A stretch of DNA of 43,573 bases. Source: Bacteriovoracaceae bacterium. GTDB lineage: Bacteria > Bdellovibrionota > Bacteriovoracia > Bacteriovoracales > Bacteriovoracaceae. Position numbers and translations under genes: made by a program. The notes beneath the pieces are model-generated. The model was not told the DNA's origin. It saw only the letters and a list, made by a program, of their open reading frames with translations, and ran no database searches. The stretch spans positions 1 through 43,573 of the forward strand of contig JAOARC010000014.1 in the NCBI GenBank assembly GCA_025210745.1. Direction: 5' to 3'. This document shows, piece by piece, positions 36,094 to 43,573 of the stretch (positions are counted from its first letter, which is position 1; the number at the start of each line of letters is the position of its first letter).

Positions 36094-37017
36094 GTGAAAT
36101 ATGATCGCTCAAAAGGAATTGTTGGAATATTTGTTCTTGTAGGATTCCTTTTTGTAATATTTTTAATTTTTGCCGTTTATACGATCAATAGTTTGAAAAA
36201 CAGTGGAAGTATTGCGGATGAAGTATCTGATGGAAAGAAGCCAATAGCTGTTGTTGAAGTTGACGGAGTTATAATGGACTCTAAAAAAACAATAAAAAAA
36301 CTCCTTGCTGCAGAAAAAGATAAAAGTATTAAAGCTATTATAGTAAGAGTCAATTCCCCAGGTGGGGCTGTTGGTCCAACTCAAGAAATATATGAGGAAA
36401 TGAGAAGAATTGATGTTGATAAGCCTGTTTATGCATCATTTGGAACAGTTGCAGCTAGTGGTGGTTATTACATAGGAGCGGCTGCAAGAAAAATATATAG
36501 TAATGCGGGAGCTTTAACTGGATCTATTGGAGTTATAATGAACTTTATGGATTTGTCGAAACTATATGAGTTCGCAAAAGTAAGACCAGAGTTAGTAAAA
36601 GCAGGTAAGTATAAAGATATAGGTTCTGCAGCTAGGCAAATGACTGAAGAAGAAAGGTCATTGCTTACTCAAATGACTATTAATGTTCATGAGCAATTTA
36701 TCCAAGATATTTTTAAAGTGCGATCTAAAAAGATAAAAGGTGGTTTAGAAGGACTTAGGAAATATGCTCAGGGACAAATTTTTTCAGGACAAGGAGCACT
36801 AGAAAGAGGTCTTGTTGATGGTTTAGCAGGTCTTTATCAGGCGGGAAGAATTATTCATAAAGAATTAGGAATTAAAGAAAAGTTTGGATTAAAATATATA
36901 AAGCTAAAAAGAGATATTACTTTTAGTGAAATCATTAATGGAATAGAAGAGTCAGTAGAGGATATTACTTTTAATGTTAAGAATAATTATATTCCTTTAT
37001 TAATGTATAAGCCTTAG
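36094..37017 (+). CDS. sppA: Signal peptide peptidase SppA, short form
   Basis: 307 aa, GTG start with GAGGAG upstream. One N-terminal membrane segment (about 8-31) anchors a ClpP-fold serine protease domain on the outer face. RVNSPGGAVG (85-94) forms the oxyanion region; catalytic Ser122 is in AASGGYYIG and the general base is probably Lys174 in GKYKDIGS. SppA degrades cleaved signal peptides in the membrane. This is the single-domain (about 36K) type, which oligomerises. lapB follows after 11 bases, starting an envelope-maintenance operon. Confidence 0.92.
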   Translation: MKYDRSKGIVGIFVLVGFLFVIFLIFAVYTINSLKNSGSIADEVSDGKKPIAVVEVDGVIMDSKKTIKKLLAAEKDKSIKAIIVRVNSPGGAVGPTQEIYEEMRRIDVDKPVYASFGTVAASGGYYIGAAARKIYSNAGALTGSIGVIMNFMDLSKLYEFAKVRPELVKAGKYKDIGSAARQMTEEERSLLTQMTINVHEQFIQDIFKVRSKKIKGGLEGLRKYAQGQIFSGQGALERGLVDGLAGLYQAGRIIHKELGIKEKFGLKYIKLKRDITFSEIINGIEESVEDITFNVKNNYIPLLMYKP

Positions 37018-37028
37018 GACATATTAGT

Positions 37029-38264
37029 TTGAGTACAATGCTATTTTTTAACTTTATCACAGAACATATACTTGCTGTTATTGCTGTTATCGTTACTGTT
37101 GTTTTTATTTATCATTATATTATAGAAAAAGAACATGGTGTTAAGTTAACTAAAAAGTATAGGAAGAATATTTTGGAAAGCCAGTCTAAAATATTCTTAA
37201 ATGCTACGGGGCATTTAATTTCAGGTGATAAGAATATGGCCATAAAAGAGTTCTTGTCGGCAGTTGATTTAAATAGAGAAACAATCGATACTTATTTTGC
37301 TTTAGGAGAACTTTTTCGAAGTAATGGACAAATTGAAAAAGCGATTAATGTTCACAGGTCGCTTATTGCTAGAGAAAATATAAGTGAGTCCACTAGACTA
37401 AATGCTCTTAAAGAACTGGCCATAGACTTTGATAAGGGAGGCTTTATTAATAAAGCCATTGATACATATAAAGATGTTCTTAAGATTAATCGAGATCAAC
37501 ACGAAGTTATTCAATCATTATGCCGTATATATGAAGATATAGAAGATTGGGATATGGCATATAGTTACAGAATTATGCTATCTAAGATTGCCCATGAAAA
37601 TCAGTCTGAAACGATTTCACATATACTAGTAGAAAAAGCTAAAAAGCATTTTGAAGCTGGTGATTACAAATCTTGTACAGAGGACTTAGATGATGCTTTT
37701 AGATTTGCTCCTTCTATATCAGCAAAAATTTTACAAATAAAATTATACCTTGTTAAAGAAAAGTTGGAAGATGCAAAGACTATTTTATTAGAGTTACTAA
37801 ATGAAAATCCAATGTTTGCATCTTTTATTTTTGAATCTCTAGAAGATAATAAGATAAAAGATCCTGTGACAAGAGATAATTTTATAAAAAAGCTATCTTA
37901 CTTAAAAGAAGTTTTTCTTGATATTGAAGATAAAGTTGTTATCTCTTCTCCTAGTTATGTATTATCGCAAGTTAGGTTGTTAAAGAAAAATGGACATATG
38001 GAACAGGCCTTTGAAGTTTTAAAAAGGTGGATGGATGAACATCCTTCTCAAAGAGATGTTTTAAAGGTGGAATATATTAAGCTTTTGATTGAAACAGGAA
38101 AAGAAAAACTTGCTTTAACAGAGACAACTTCATTTTTAGATAATTTGAATCGTTCTTTAACAAAACATTTTTGTTCTCAGTGTGGCTTTAATTCGGATGA
38201 TATTTTTTGGAGATGTCCTCAATGCCATAGTTGGGAAACAATTCAATTTAGATGGAAGGTTTAA
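37029..38264 (+). CDS. lapB: LapB/YciM-like lipopolysaccharide assembly regulator
   Basis: 411 aa. One N-terminal membrane helix (about 11-28), a long run of TPR helices (about 50-370), and a C-terminal rubredoxin-type metal site: Cys382, Cys385, Cys396 and Cys399 in CSQCGF...WRCPQC. This exact layout is that of LapB, which in E. coli guides FtsH-dependent control of LpxC and couples LPS synthesis and export. The start is TTG 37029 (AGGA ten bases upstream); ATG 37038 is possible. It follows sppA closely and its stop abuts the next start. Confidence 0.85.
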   Translation: MSTMLFFNFITEHILAVIAVIVTVVFIYHYIIEKEHGVKLTKKYRKNILESQSKIFLNATGHLISGDKNMAIKEFLSAVDLNRETIDTYFALGELFRSNGQIEKAINVHRSLIARENISESTRLNALKELAIDFDKGGFINKAIDTYKDVLKINRDQHEVIQSLCRIYEDIEDWDMAYSYRIMLSKIAHENQSETISHILVEKAKKHFEAGDYKSCTEDLDDAFRFAPSISAKILQIKLYLVKEKLEDAKTILLELLNENPMFASFIFESLEDNKIKDPVTRDNFIKKLSYLKEVFLDIEDKVVISSPSYVLSQVRLLKKNGHMEQAFEVLKRWMDEHPSQRDVLKVEYIKLLIETGKEKLALTETTSFLDNLNRSLTKHFCSQCGFNSDDIFWRCPQCHSWETIQFRWKV

Positions 38265-38639
38265 TTGAGATTTATTTGTATTTTCATTATATTTTCTATA
38301 AATTGTGCATTTTCAAATAATGGATACTTGTATTTTAATAAGTTTTTAGGTGTTTTGCATAAGAAACCGTCGATTACAAGTTCTTCTTTAACGACGATTC
38401 AATGTGCTCATAAGATAAAGCTTTTAACTTCATCTAAGCAAATTGAAAACTGGTCTTATGTTCAAGTTGGCGAAGATAAAGGATTTGTTGAAAATAAGAA
38501 ACTTTCGGACTTTAGACCAAATTGTTTTCAAAGTCAGTATCAACTTTATTATAATTCTTTAAATTTGGACGTATCCGATATGTATTATTTTAGTCGATTA
38601 GATGAACAAATGGTTATTGAAATTTCAAAGATGAAATGA
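38265..38639 (+). CDS. Small exported SH3-like protein, 124 aa
   Basis: The TTG start is directly after the lapB stop, with GGAAGG inside lapB as ribosome-binding site. A signal peptide (FICIFIIFSINCAFS) precedes a probable bacterial SH3 domain: GVLHKKPSITSSSLTTIQCAHKIKLL...WSYVQVGEDKGFVENKKL, with the usual turn and the GxV ending. Such domains often bind peptidoglycan. Two Cys in the mature part may pair. Translationally linked to lapB and the next gene (4-base overlap). Confidence 0.6.
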   Translation: MRFICIFIIFSINCAFSNNGYLYFNKFLGVLHKKPSITSSSLTTIQCAHKIKLLTSSKQIENWSYVQVGEDKGFVENKKLSDFRPNCFQSQYQLYYNSLNLDVSDMYYFSRLDEQMVIEISKMK

Positions 38640-39493
38640 TGGAAAAAATATTAATACTACTATTTATAACAAGTATATCTTGTTTCGGGCAAGATAAAGA
38701 AGAAGTTATCGACTATACAAGTATAAGGTCTATTCTTAAGAAAGATGGATTAATTAAGCATAAAAAGAATAAAGAAACTGGGCAAAGAGAAGTTGTTAAA
38801 ATTAAGAAAAAATTAACTGAAAATAGGTCTAAAATACCTGGTGATGATGCATTTTGGTCTTTTTTTTCGCAATATTGGCTAGTAAAAAATGCTTCAACTC
38901 TAAGATGGGATTTTAATAAACCAGATTATGGAATAGCGAGTCACTTTCAAAAATTATTAGAGAAAATAGGTTTAGTAAATAGAAAGCTACATATATTAGT
39001 AGTAAATACTCCGGAAATATCTCATATGGGATTACCAAGTAATACGGGAGAGTATGTTTTTATTTTATCGCTACCATTTATGAAAGCACTAGATTTAAGT
39101 AAGCAAGATATTTCTCTTTTACTTTTAGAAGATATGTTAAGAGTTGATGAAAAAATTTTTAGAAAGCACCTTACAGTTAAGTATCGTCAGTTTTTAGGAA
39201 AACAATTTCCTAATGACTATAAAAAAGTTTATGACTTTAACCAAGAGCTATTAAAAGACTATTCTAATATTATTTTTAATAATGGTTTTACTTTCTCTGA
39301 TCAATATAAGGTTACAAAGATTATGGATCGTTATTTAAAGCCTGATGCACAATTGTGGAGTAGTTATATTAAATTATTAAATAAAATTAATAAGCTTGTG
39401 AAAACAAATAATCTTTATAAAAAATATACAAAGATATTTCCTAGTCCACAGCTTCAGCTAAAATGGCTATCTCCAAAGAAAAAAGTCTTATAA
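38636..39493 (+). CDS. Exported protein, possible inactive M48-like peptidase
   Basis: 285 aa, ATG in an ATGA overlap with the SH3 gene. A signal peptide ends around residue 16-18 (FITSISCFG). Residues 119-175 resemble the core of M48 zinc peptidases: ILVVNTPEISHMGLPSNTGEYVFILSLPFMKAL, then SKQDISLLLLEDMLRVD where M48 enzymes have the AHEIGHV motif. All zinc and catalytic residues of that motif are missing (EDMLR instead of HEIGH). A later FPSPQLQLKW resembles the end of the M48 domain. If the homology holds it is a pseudo-enzyme. It lies between lapB and tol genes, so an envelope role is likely. Confidence 0.55.
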   Translation: MMEKILILLFITSISCFGQDKEEVIDYTSIRSILKKDGLIKHKKNKETGQREVVKIKKKLTENRSKIPGDDAFWSFFSQYWLVKNASTLRWDFNKPDYGIASHFQKLLEKIGLVNRKLHILVVNTPEISHMGLPSNTGEYVFILSLPFMKALDLSKQDISLLLLEDMLRVDEKIFRKHLTVKYRQFLGKQFPNDYKKVYDFNQELLKDYSNIIFNNGFTFSDQYKVTKIMDRYLKPDAQLWSSYIKLLNKINKLVKTNNLYKKYTKIFPSPQLQLKWLSPKKKVL

Positions 39494-39496
39494 AAG

Positions 39497-40291
39497 ATGA
39501 TTAAAAATAAAAGGTTACTTTTACTTTATTTAAGTTATATCTTTCTATCATTTATTATCTGTATTGCAATGGCTTCTGTATTTTCATTTATGTTCTTACT
39601 TATAAACGATAATGTAGACATATTGGGATCATGGATGAATGAAAATGAAATTATTCTTGCTACGATATCAAAGATAATTTCTTTTTATATAATCTACCTC
39701 GTTATTAAAATTAACTTTAATTTAGAATTGGTTGAATTTATAAAAAAGAGAATTGGTCATTTTTCTATCTTTCATATATTTATTTTTTGTTTATGTTCAA
39801 TTCTACTTGCTTTGATTTTACAATTTCAAAAAGGAATTAAGATTGATCTTAATATTTTTACTGTAGATATTAATTACTTAGATATATTTGCGATTATTTT
39901 CTTTTATATGATTGATATTATTTTAGCATCACTCATTTTGGAGAATATTAAAAGAAGTTATAAGCAAACCTTTTTTATTTTATGCTCTCTTATAATTATA
40001 TTTAATGAGTTTTTTAATATACAGTTTTTTTTAGAACTCAATATTTTAAGTGGATTTAATATTTTTAACTACTTTTTGTTGTTAGTTATTCTAGCCACAA
40101 ATAAGGATTATCTGATAAGTACATTACTTTATTGCTCAATTGTTATTTGCAGTACACATTATTTGATAAAAAACTCTAATTATATTTTAAGTAATGAATA
40201 TCATATTTTTTCACTTGAGATAGGAATTCTTGTGGTACTTATGTCTTTAACTATTTTCTGTAGTAGTAGATTTTTAAAGTCAGGTTCTTGA
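39497..40291 (+). CDS. Polytopic membrane protein, 264 aa
   Basis: Seven or eight hydrophobic segments (for example LLLLYLSYIFLSFIICIAM, FSIFHIFIFCLCSILLALI, LDIFAIIFFYMIDIILASL, FFILCSLIIIFNEFF, IGILVVLMSLTIFCSS) with few charged residues. No family recognised. It begins 3 bases after the M48-like gene, in the same unit. The tolQ promoter overlaps its last codons. Very low GC, as expected for a membrane protein here. Confidence 0.65.
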   Translation: MIKNKRLLLLYLSYIFLSFIICIAMASVFSFMFLLINDNVDILGSWMNENEIILATISKIISFYIIYLVIKINFNLELVEFIKKRIGHFSIFHIFIFCLCSILLALILQFQKGIKIDLNIFTVDINYLDIFAIIFFYMIDIILASLILENIKRSYKQTFFILCSLIIIFNEFFNIQFFLELNILSGFNIFNYFLLLVILATNKDYLISTLLYCSIVICSTHYLIKNSNYILSNEYHIFSLEIGILVVLMSLTIFCSSRFLKSGS

Positions 40292-40316
40292 TACTTCAAA
40301 TGAACTTCACTAGAAT
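40288..40316 (+). promoter_or_regulatory. Sigma-70-like promoter of the tol genes
   Basis: TTGATA (40288-40293), 17 bases, TAGAAT (40311-40316), 25 bases before tolQ. It overlaps the end of the preceding membrane-protein gene, so tol can be read from both this promoter and the upstream operon. Confidence 0.6.
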
Positions 40317-40341
40317 GTAGTATTACTTTTGGAGTTAATAT

Positions 40342-41046
40342 ATGGATAATCATATGGATATTTTTACAATTATTTTAAGTTCTGGCCCTGTTGTAAAGGG
40401 AGTCCTTATTTTATTAATCTTTGCTTCGATTATATCTTGGGCCATAATATTAAATCGTAAAAAAGTTTTAAGGAAGATTGCACGTGCAGATAAAAAGTTT
40501 TATCAATTTTTTAAAGAACACAAGTCTTTAAATCTTGTAAATGACTCAATTAACAACTATCAAGATTCATCATTAGCAGTTATGTTTCAAAATGGCTTTA
40601 TTGAACTGACTAAAATAAAGAATCAATTGGAAAAAAGTCATAGCGATATTAAGCTCGTTGATTATATGAATTCAGCGGGAATAGAGTCTATTGAAAGATC
40701 TTTAAAAACTGGTGCGAATGCGGCAAATACAATTTTTGAAAAAAGATTATCATTTTTAGCAACGATAGGATCAGTTACTCCCTTTATAGGTCTATTTGGA
40801 ACAGTATGGGGAATTATAAACTCTTTTTCTGGTTTAGCTTCTGGGGGAGGAAGTATTGAAGCTGTTGCTCCTGGTATTGCAGAGGCATTAGTTGCTACGG
40901 CAGTAGGACTATTTGCGGCGATACCTGCTGTATGGCTTTATAATATTTTTAATTCGAAAATTGTTGAATTAAACTCTCAAATGGATTCATTTGCACAGGA
41001 TTTTTTAAATAGTGTACAAAGAGATGTTCTAACTGAGGAAAAATAA
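40342..41046 (+). CDS. tolQ: Tol-Pal system protein TolQ
   Basis: 234 aa of the TolQ/ExbB/MotA family. Membrane segments lie near 18-37, 138-160 and 180-202, with a cytoplasmic loop after the first. GSVTPFIGLFGTVWGIINSF and GIAEALVATAVGLFAAIPAV are family signatures. TolQ and TolR form the proton-driven motor that energises TolA for outer-membrane constriction. GGAG precedes the ATG. Its stop overlaps the tolR start by 1 base. Assigned to Tol rather than Exb because tolB follows in the operon. Confidence 0.93.
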   Translation: MDNHMDIFTIILSSGPVVKGVLILLIFASIISWAIILNRKKVLRKIARADKKFYQFFKEHKSLNLVNDSINNYQDSSLAVMFQNGFIELTKIKNQLEKSHSDIKLVDYMNSAGIESIERSLKTGANAANTIFEKRLSFLATIGSVTPFIGLFGTVWGIINSFSGLASGGGSIEAVAPGIAEALVATAVGLFAAIPAVWLYNIFNSKIVELNSQMDSFAQDFLNSVQRDVLTEEK

Positions 41047-41456
41047 TGGCTTTTAATCTCAATAAGAAAAAAGGACCTATTTCAGATATAAATGTCACAC
41101 CTCTTGTTGATGTTATGTTAGTCCTTTTAGTTATTTTTATGATTAGCGCGCCATTAATGTTTAGTGGTGTGAAGCTAGACCTTCCTAAGACAAAAAAGGT
41201 TTCATCAATAAAACTTACGACAAAACAAATTATTCTTTCTATGAGTAAAGATGGAAAATACTTTATTGGCAAAGATGAATTTTCTTTAGAGGACGCTATT
41301 ATAAAAGTTAAGAATGACTTTAAAGATGTAAAGTCGAAAGTTCTTTTTTTAAGAGCAGACTTTGCTCTTCCTTATGGAAATGTTGCAAAAGTTATGTCTC
41401 ATTTAAAAACAAATGGAATTACTTCTATTTCTCTTGTTACTGAGATCGAGGATTAA
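41046..41456 (+). CDS. tolR: Tol-Pal system protein TolR
   Basis: 136 aa, ExbD/TolR family. The short N-terminal tail KKKGPISDINVTPLVDVMLVLLVIFM contains one membrane helix with the proton-pathway Asp22. The periplasmic domain follows (KTKKVSSIKLTTKQIILSMSKDGKYFIG). Its TAATG start overlaps tolQ, and its stop overlaps tolA by 1 base. Confidence 0.93.
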   Translation: MAFNLNKKKGPISDINVTPLVDVMLVLLVIFMISAPLMFSGVKLDLPKTKKVSSIKLTTKQIILSMSKDGKYFIGKDEFSLEDAIIKVKNDFKDVKSKVLFLRADFALPYGNVAKVMSHLKTNGITSISLVTEIED

Positions 41457-42220
41457 TGTTAGCAATTCAAGATAGTTATAATAAAAGTATATTTTTGGCC
41501 AGTGCTATTCATATAGTTGTATTTGCTATTGCTTTATTTGCTGACTCATTTAAATTCGCACAAACGAAACTACCGGAAGTGGATCTAATTAAAACATCTG
41601 TTCGAGTTGACCTTGTTGGGATGCCAAAGCTGACCGTGCAAGAATTAAAGAAGATTAAACTAGTTCCTTTAAGCGGCCAAGATAAGATTGAAAAACAAAT
41701 CAAAGTAGAAAAAGAAAATATTCACAAAGCAAGAGTAGAGGATGCTGTAAAAAATGTTGATTTATCAAATCTACTAGGAAGTATTAGTAAGAAAAAAATA
41801 GTAAAGAAGCAAAAGACAAAAAAAATAAAATCAAAGCAACTTGATAAATATAAAAAAGATTTAAATAAAATTATATTAGAAGGAAATGTTGTAACTAAGG
41901 GAACAACAGCAACTGGTGATACTGATTATAGCCGTAATGAAAAGTTTGTATCTTATATACAGACATTACCAGCGCTAATTAGGCCAAACTGGAAATTACC
42001 GACCTACTTACTTGATCAAGATTTAAAGTGTCGTATACAAGTTTTTATTAGTAAGGATGGGAAGATAAATAACTTTAAAATTATTGAATCTAGTGGAGTA
42101 GATGAGTTTGATAAAAGGGCAATTTCTGCACTTAAACTCACAAATCAGTTTCCTGCACCTGAAAATGATATAATATTAAAAGTCTCAAGTGGACAAGTCG
42201 TATTAGGTTTTCCACTTTAA
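41456..42220 (+). CDS. tolA: TolA-like protein with TonB C-terminal domain
   Basis: 254 aa. One N-terminal membrane helix (about 12-29), a short Lys-rich helical linker (about 75-145) and a C-terminal TonB-type domain (about 160-254: RPNWKLP...KCRIQVFISKDGKINNFKIIESSGVDEFDKRAISAL). It is shorter than E. coli TolA because the central helix is brief, so the envelope span it can cross is smaller. It links the TolQR motor to TolB/Pal. One-base overlap with tolR. Confidence 0.88.
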   Translation: MLAIQDSYNKSIFLASAIHIVVFAIALFADSFKFAQTKLPEVDLIKTSVRVDLVGMPKLTVQELKKIKLVPLSGQDKIEKQIKVEKENIHKARVEDAVKNVDLSNLLGSISKKKIVKKQKTKKIKSKQLDKYKKDLNKIILEGNVVTKGTTATGDTDYSRNEKFVSYIQTLPALIRPNWKLPTYLLDQDLKCRIQVFISKDGKINNFKIIESSGVDEFDKRAISALKLTNQFPAPENDIILKVSSGQVVLGFPL

Positions 42221-42239
42221 ATTTTTTTAGGGAAGAAAA

Positions 42240-43511
42240 ATGAAATGGATTTTAATATTACTTATATCTATTAATTTATATGCTCAAGATAAAATTTCAA
42301 TTGTCGCAGTAGGTGATGCTACAAAAGATAAGGATCACTTACTTATAACTTCTAGTGCAGATAAAAATGAAGCCGCTGTAAATATGTTAACAAGTATAAT
42401 TAGATCTGACTTTGGATTCTATAGACATCTTTTTGAACTTGATGCTACTTTGATAAAAGAAACTTTATATCATTTAACTTTATCTTTTAAGGCCAATAAT
42501 CTTAATGTGAAGGTTAGCAATCTTAGATCAAAAAAAAATATTTTTAATAAATCCTACAAAGAAAACTTTAAAAATATTAGAACTTTTGCTCATACTATTG
42601 CTGATGAAGTATATAAGAGTATTACAGGTAATGAATCTATCTTCTTATCTAAAATACTTTTTATTTCAGATAGAGGAACTACAAGAGTAAAAGATATTAA
42701 AAATCTTTATCTTATGGACTTTGATGGAAAAAGAAAACAACGAATTACTTATGATAATGGAATGATTATATCTCCAAGCTTATCTAAAGATAATTCGAAG
42801 ATTATTTATACTTCTATTGAAAGTCGTTGGAGAAAATCATCTAAGGGAAAAATACACAAAGTAAAAAACCCAAATCTTTATTTACTTGATTTAAAAACAA
42901 AAAAGAAAACTCTAATATCTGACAAGATGGGAATAAACTCTGGAGCAGTATTTGACTCTAGTGGAGAAAATATTTATCTAACTTTAAGTAATGCTAAGAA
43001 TGCAGATATTTATAAAATGAATTTAAAAACAAGATCTTCTAAAAGGATTACAACACACTATAGTGATGACGTTGATCCAAATGTAAATGAAGATGGATCT
43101 TTGATGACATTCTTATCTGGAAGATCAGGAAGGGCCATGATTTATACGATGGACCCTAATGGGGTAGAGAAGAAAGTTAAAAGAATTAGTTATGTTGGAA
43201 AGTTTAACTCTGCTCCAAGGTTTTCTCCGGATGGAAAGCAAATTGTCTTTAGCTCTTGGGTCGACAATAGGTTTGATATCTATAAGATAAATTCAGATGG
43301 TTCTAATCTTGTAAGACTAACAAAAAACTTTGGATCTAATGAAGAGCCTTGGTTTTCACCAGATGGACAGTTTATTGTATTTACTTCACAGAGGGTTATA
43401 TCTCGTAAAAAGGCCACACAGGACGTTTATATTATGAACCTTGAGGGTGAGATTATCTCTAAAGTAACTGGCCAATATGGCAAAATCTATACACCCAGAT
43501 GGTCTAACTAG
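42240..43511 (+). CDS. tolB: Tol-Pal system protein TolB
   Basis: 423 aa. Signal peptide MKWILILLISINLYA. The N-terminal alpha/beta domain (about 17-140) is followed by a six-bladed propeller of PD40 repeats, each with an SPDG-like turn: SPSLSKDNSKIIYTS, FSPDGKQIVFSSW, FSPDGQFIVFTSQ. TolB in the periplasm binds Pal and TolA. AGGGA precedes the ATG, 19 bases after tolA. pal is expected next but lies beyond the window. Confidence 0.93.
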   Translation: MKWILILLISINLYAQDKISIVAVGDATKDKDHLLITSSADKNEAAVNMLTSIIRSDFGFYRHLFELDATLIKETLYHLTLSFKANNLNVKVSNLRSKKNIFNKSYKENFKNIRTFAHTIADEVYKSITGNESIFLSKILFISDRGTTRVKDIKNLYLMDFDGKRKQRITYDNGMIISPSLSKDNSKIIYTSIESRWRKSSKGKIHKVKNPNLYLLDLKTKKKTLISDKMGINSGAVFDSSGENIYLTLSNAKNADIYKMNLKTRSSKRITTHYSDDVDPNVNEDGSLMTFLSGRSGRAMIYTMDPNGVEKKVKRISYVGKFNSAPRFSPDGKQIVFSSWVDNRFDIYKINSDGSNLVRLTKNFGSNEEPWFSPDGQFIVFTSQRVISRKKATQDVYIMNLEGEIISKVTGQYGKIYTPRWSN

Positions 43512-43545
43512 AACTTTATAAATAAATTGTATTTTATCTAATTTT

Positions 43546-43573
43546 TTGACAGTTACTATATAAGATACTGTAA
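43546..43573 (+). promoter_or_regulatory. Promoter start at window edge, probably for the next gene (pal?)
   Basis: A consensus -35 TTGACA (43546-43551) stands 34 bases after tolB. At 16-17 bases the sequence reads CTGTAA/TGTAA at the last bases of the window, so the -10 is cut. A separate promoter for the gene after tolB is likely. Confidence 0.4.

Overview
The window is about 43.6 kb of AT-rich, gene-dense bacterial chromosome. It has no rRNA, tRNA, insertion sequence, phage or CRISPR array that I can see. Gene content and style point to a low-GC predatory or host-associated member of Bdellovibrionota, most like the marine Bacteriovoracaceae (Halobacteriovorax type). The pointers are an FHA-GGDEF protein with the architecture of Bdellovibrio DgcB, a GYF_2-PilZ protein, many small secreted or lipid-anchored proteins of unknown function, a Ser/Thr kinase with a C-terminal PEGA-like region, and promoters of sigma-28 (FliA) type in front of signalling and exported-protein genes. 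The taxonomic call is inference; no marker gene was compared.

Layout. 1-6.1 kb: the 3' part of a Lys/Ala-repeat, histone-H1-like protein, a hypothetical, a thiolase and a cNMP-binding protein, a vWA lipoprotein and a small exported protein. 6.3-10.4 kb: GYF-GYF-PilZ protein, alpha/beta hydrolase, lipoprotein, then a Ser/Thr kinase. 10.4-17.2 kb (minus): a tightly overlapping operon acyl-CoA dehydrogenase-pgi-dgcB-like-mutL-miaA-ppsR. 17.3-20.3 kb (minus): lipoprotein, outer-membrane barrel and exported protein behind a sigma-54-like promoter. 20.4-23.7 kb: fadB-like and fadA-like beta-oxidation genes. 23.7-29.6 kb: small exported protein, a large papain-like protease, HAD phosphatase, exported glutathione peroxidase, a DUF429-like protein and a photolyase/cryptochrome-like protein. 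29.6-34.4 kb: isovaleryl-type acyl-CoA dehydrogenase, a TIM-barrel glycosidase-like protein with a small partner, rlmN and a tiny basic exported protein. 34.7-43.5 kb: secreted phospholipase D, then sppA-lapB-three exported or membrane proteins-tolQ-tolR-tolA-tolB, running out of the window where pal would be expected.

How it fits together. Two thiolases, FadB and two acyl-CoA dehydrogenases of different catalytic types give much of a fatty-acid or branched-chain acyl-CoA oxidation route. SppA, LapB and Tol form an envelope-maintenance block. Four separate genes (vWA lipoprotein, Ser/Thr kinase, dgcB-like gene, tiny basic exported protein) have a CCGATAA -10 with a TAAA-like -35 at 16-17 bp, suggesting a shared FliA-type regulon. 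The kinase and the FHA-GGDEF protein could form a phosphorylation-to-c-di-GMP relay. The photolyase-like and DUF429-like genes carry the same 17-bp element (15 of 17 identical) at the same distance from their starts, suggesting they are co-regulated.
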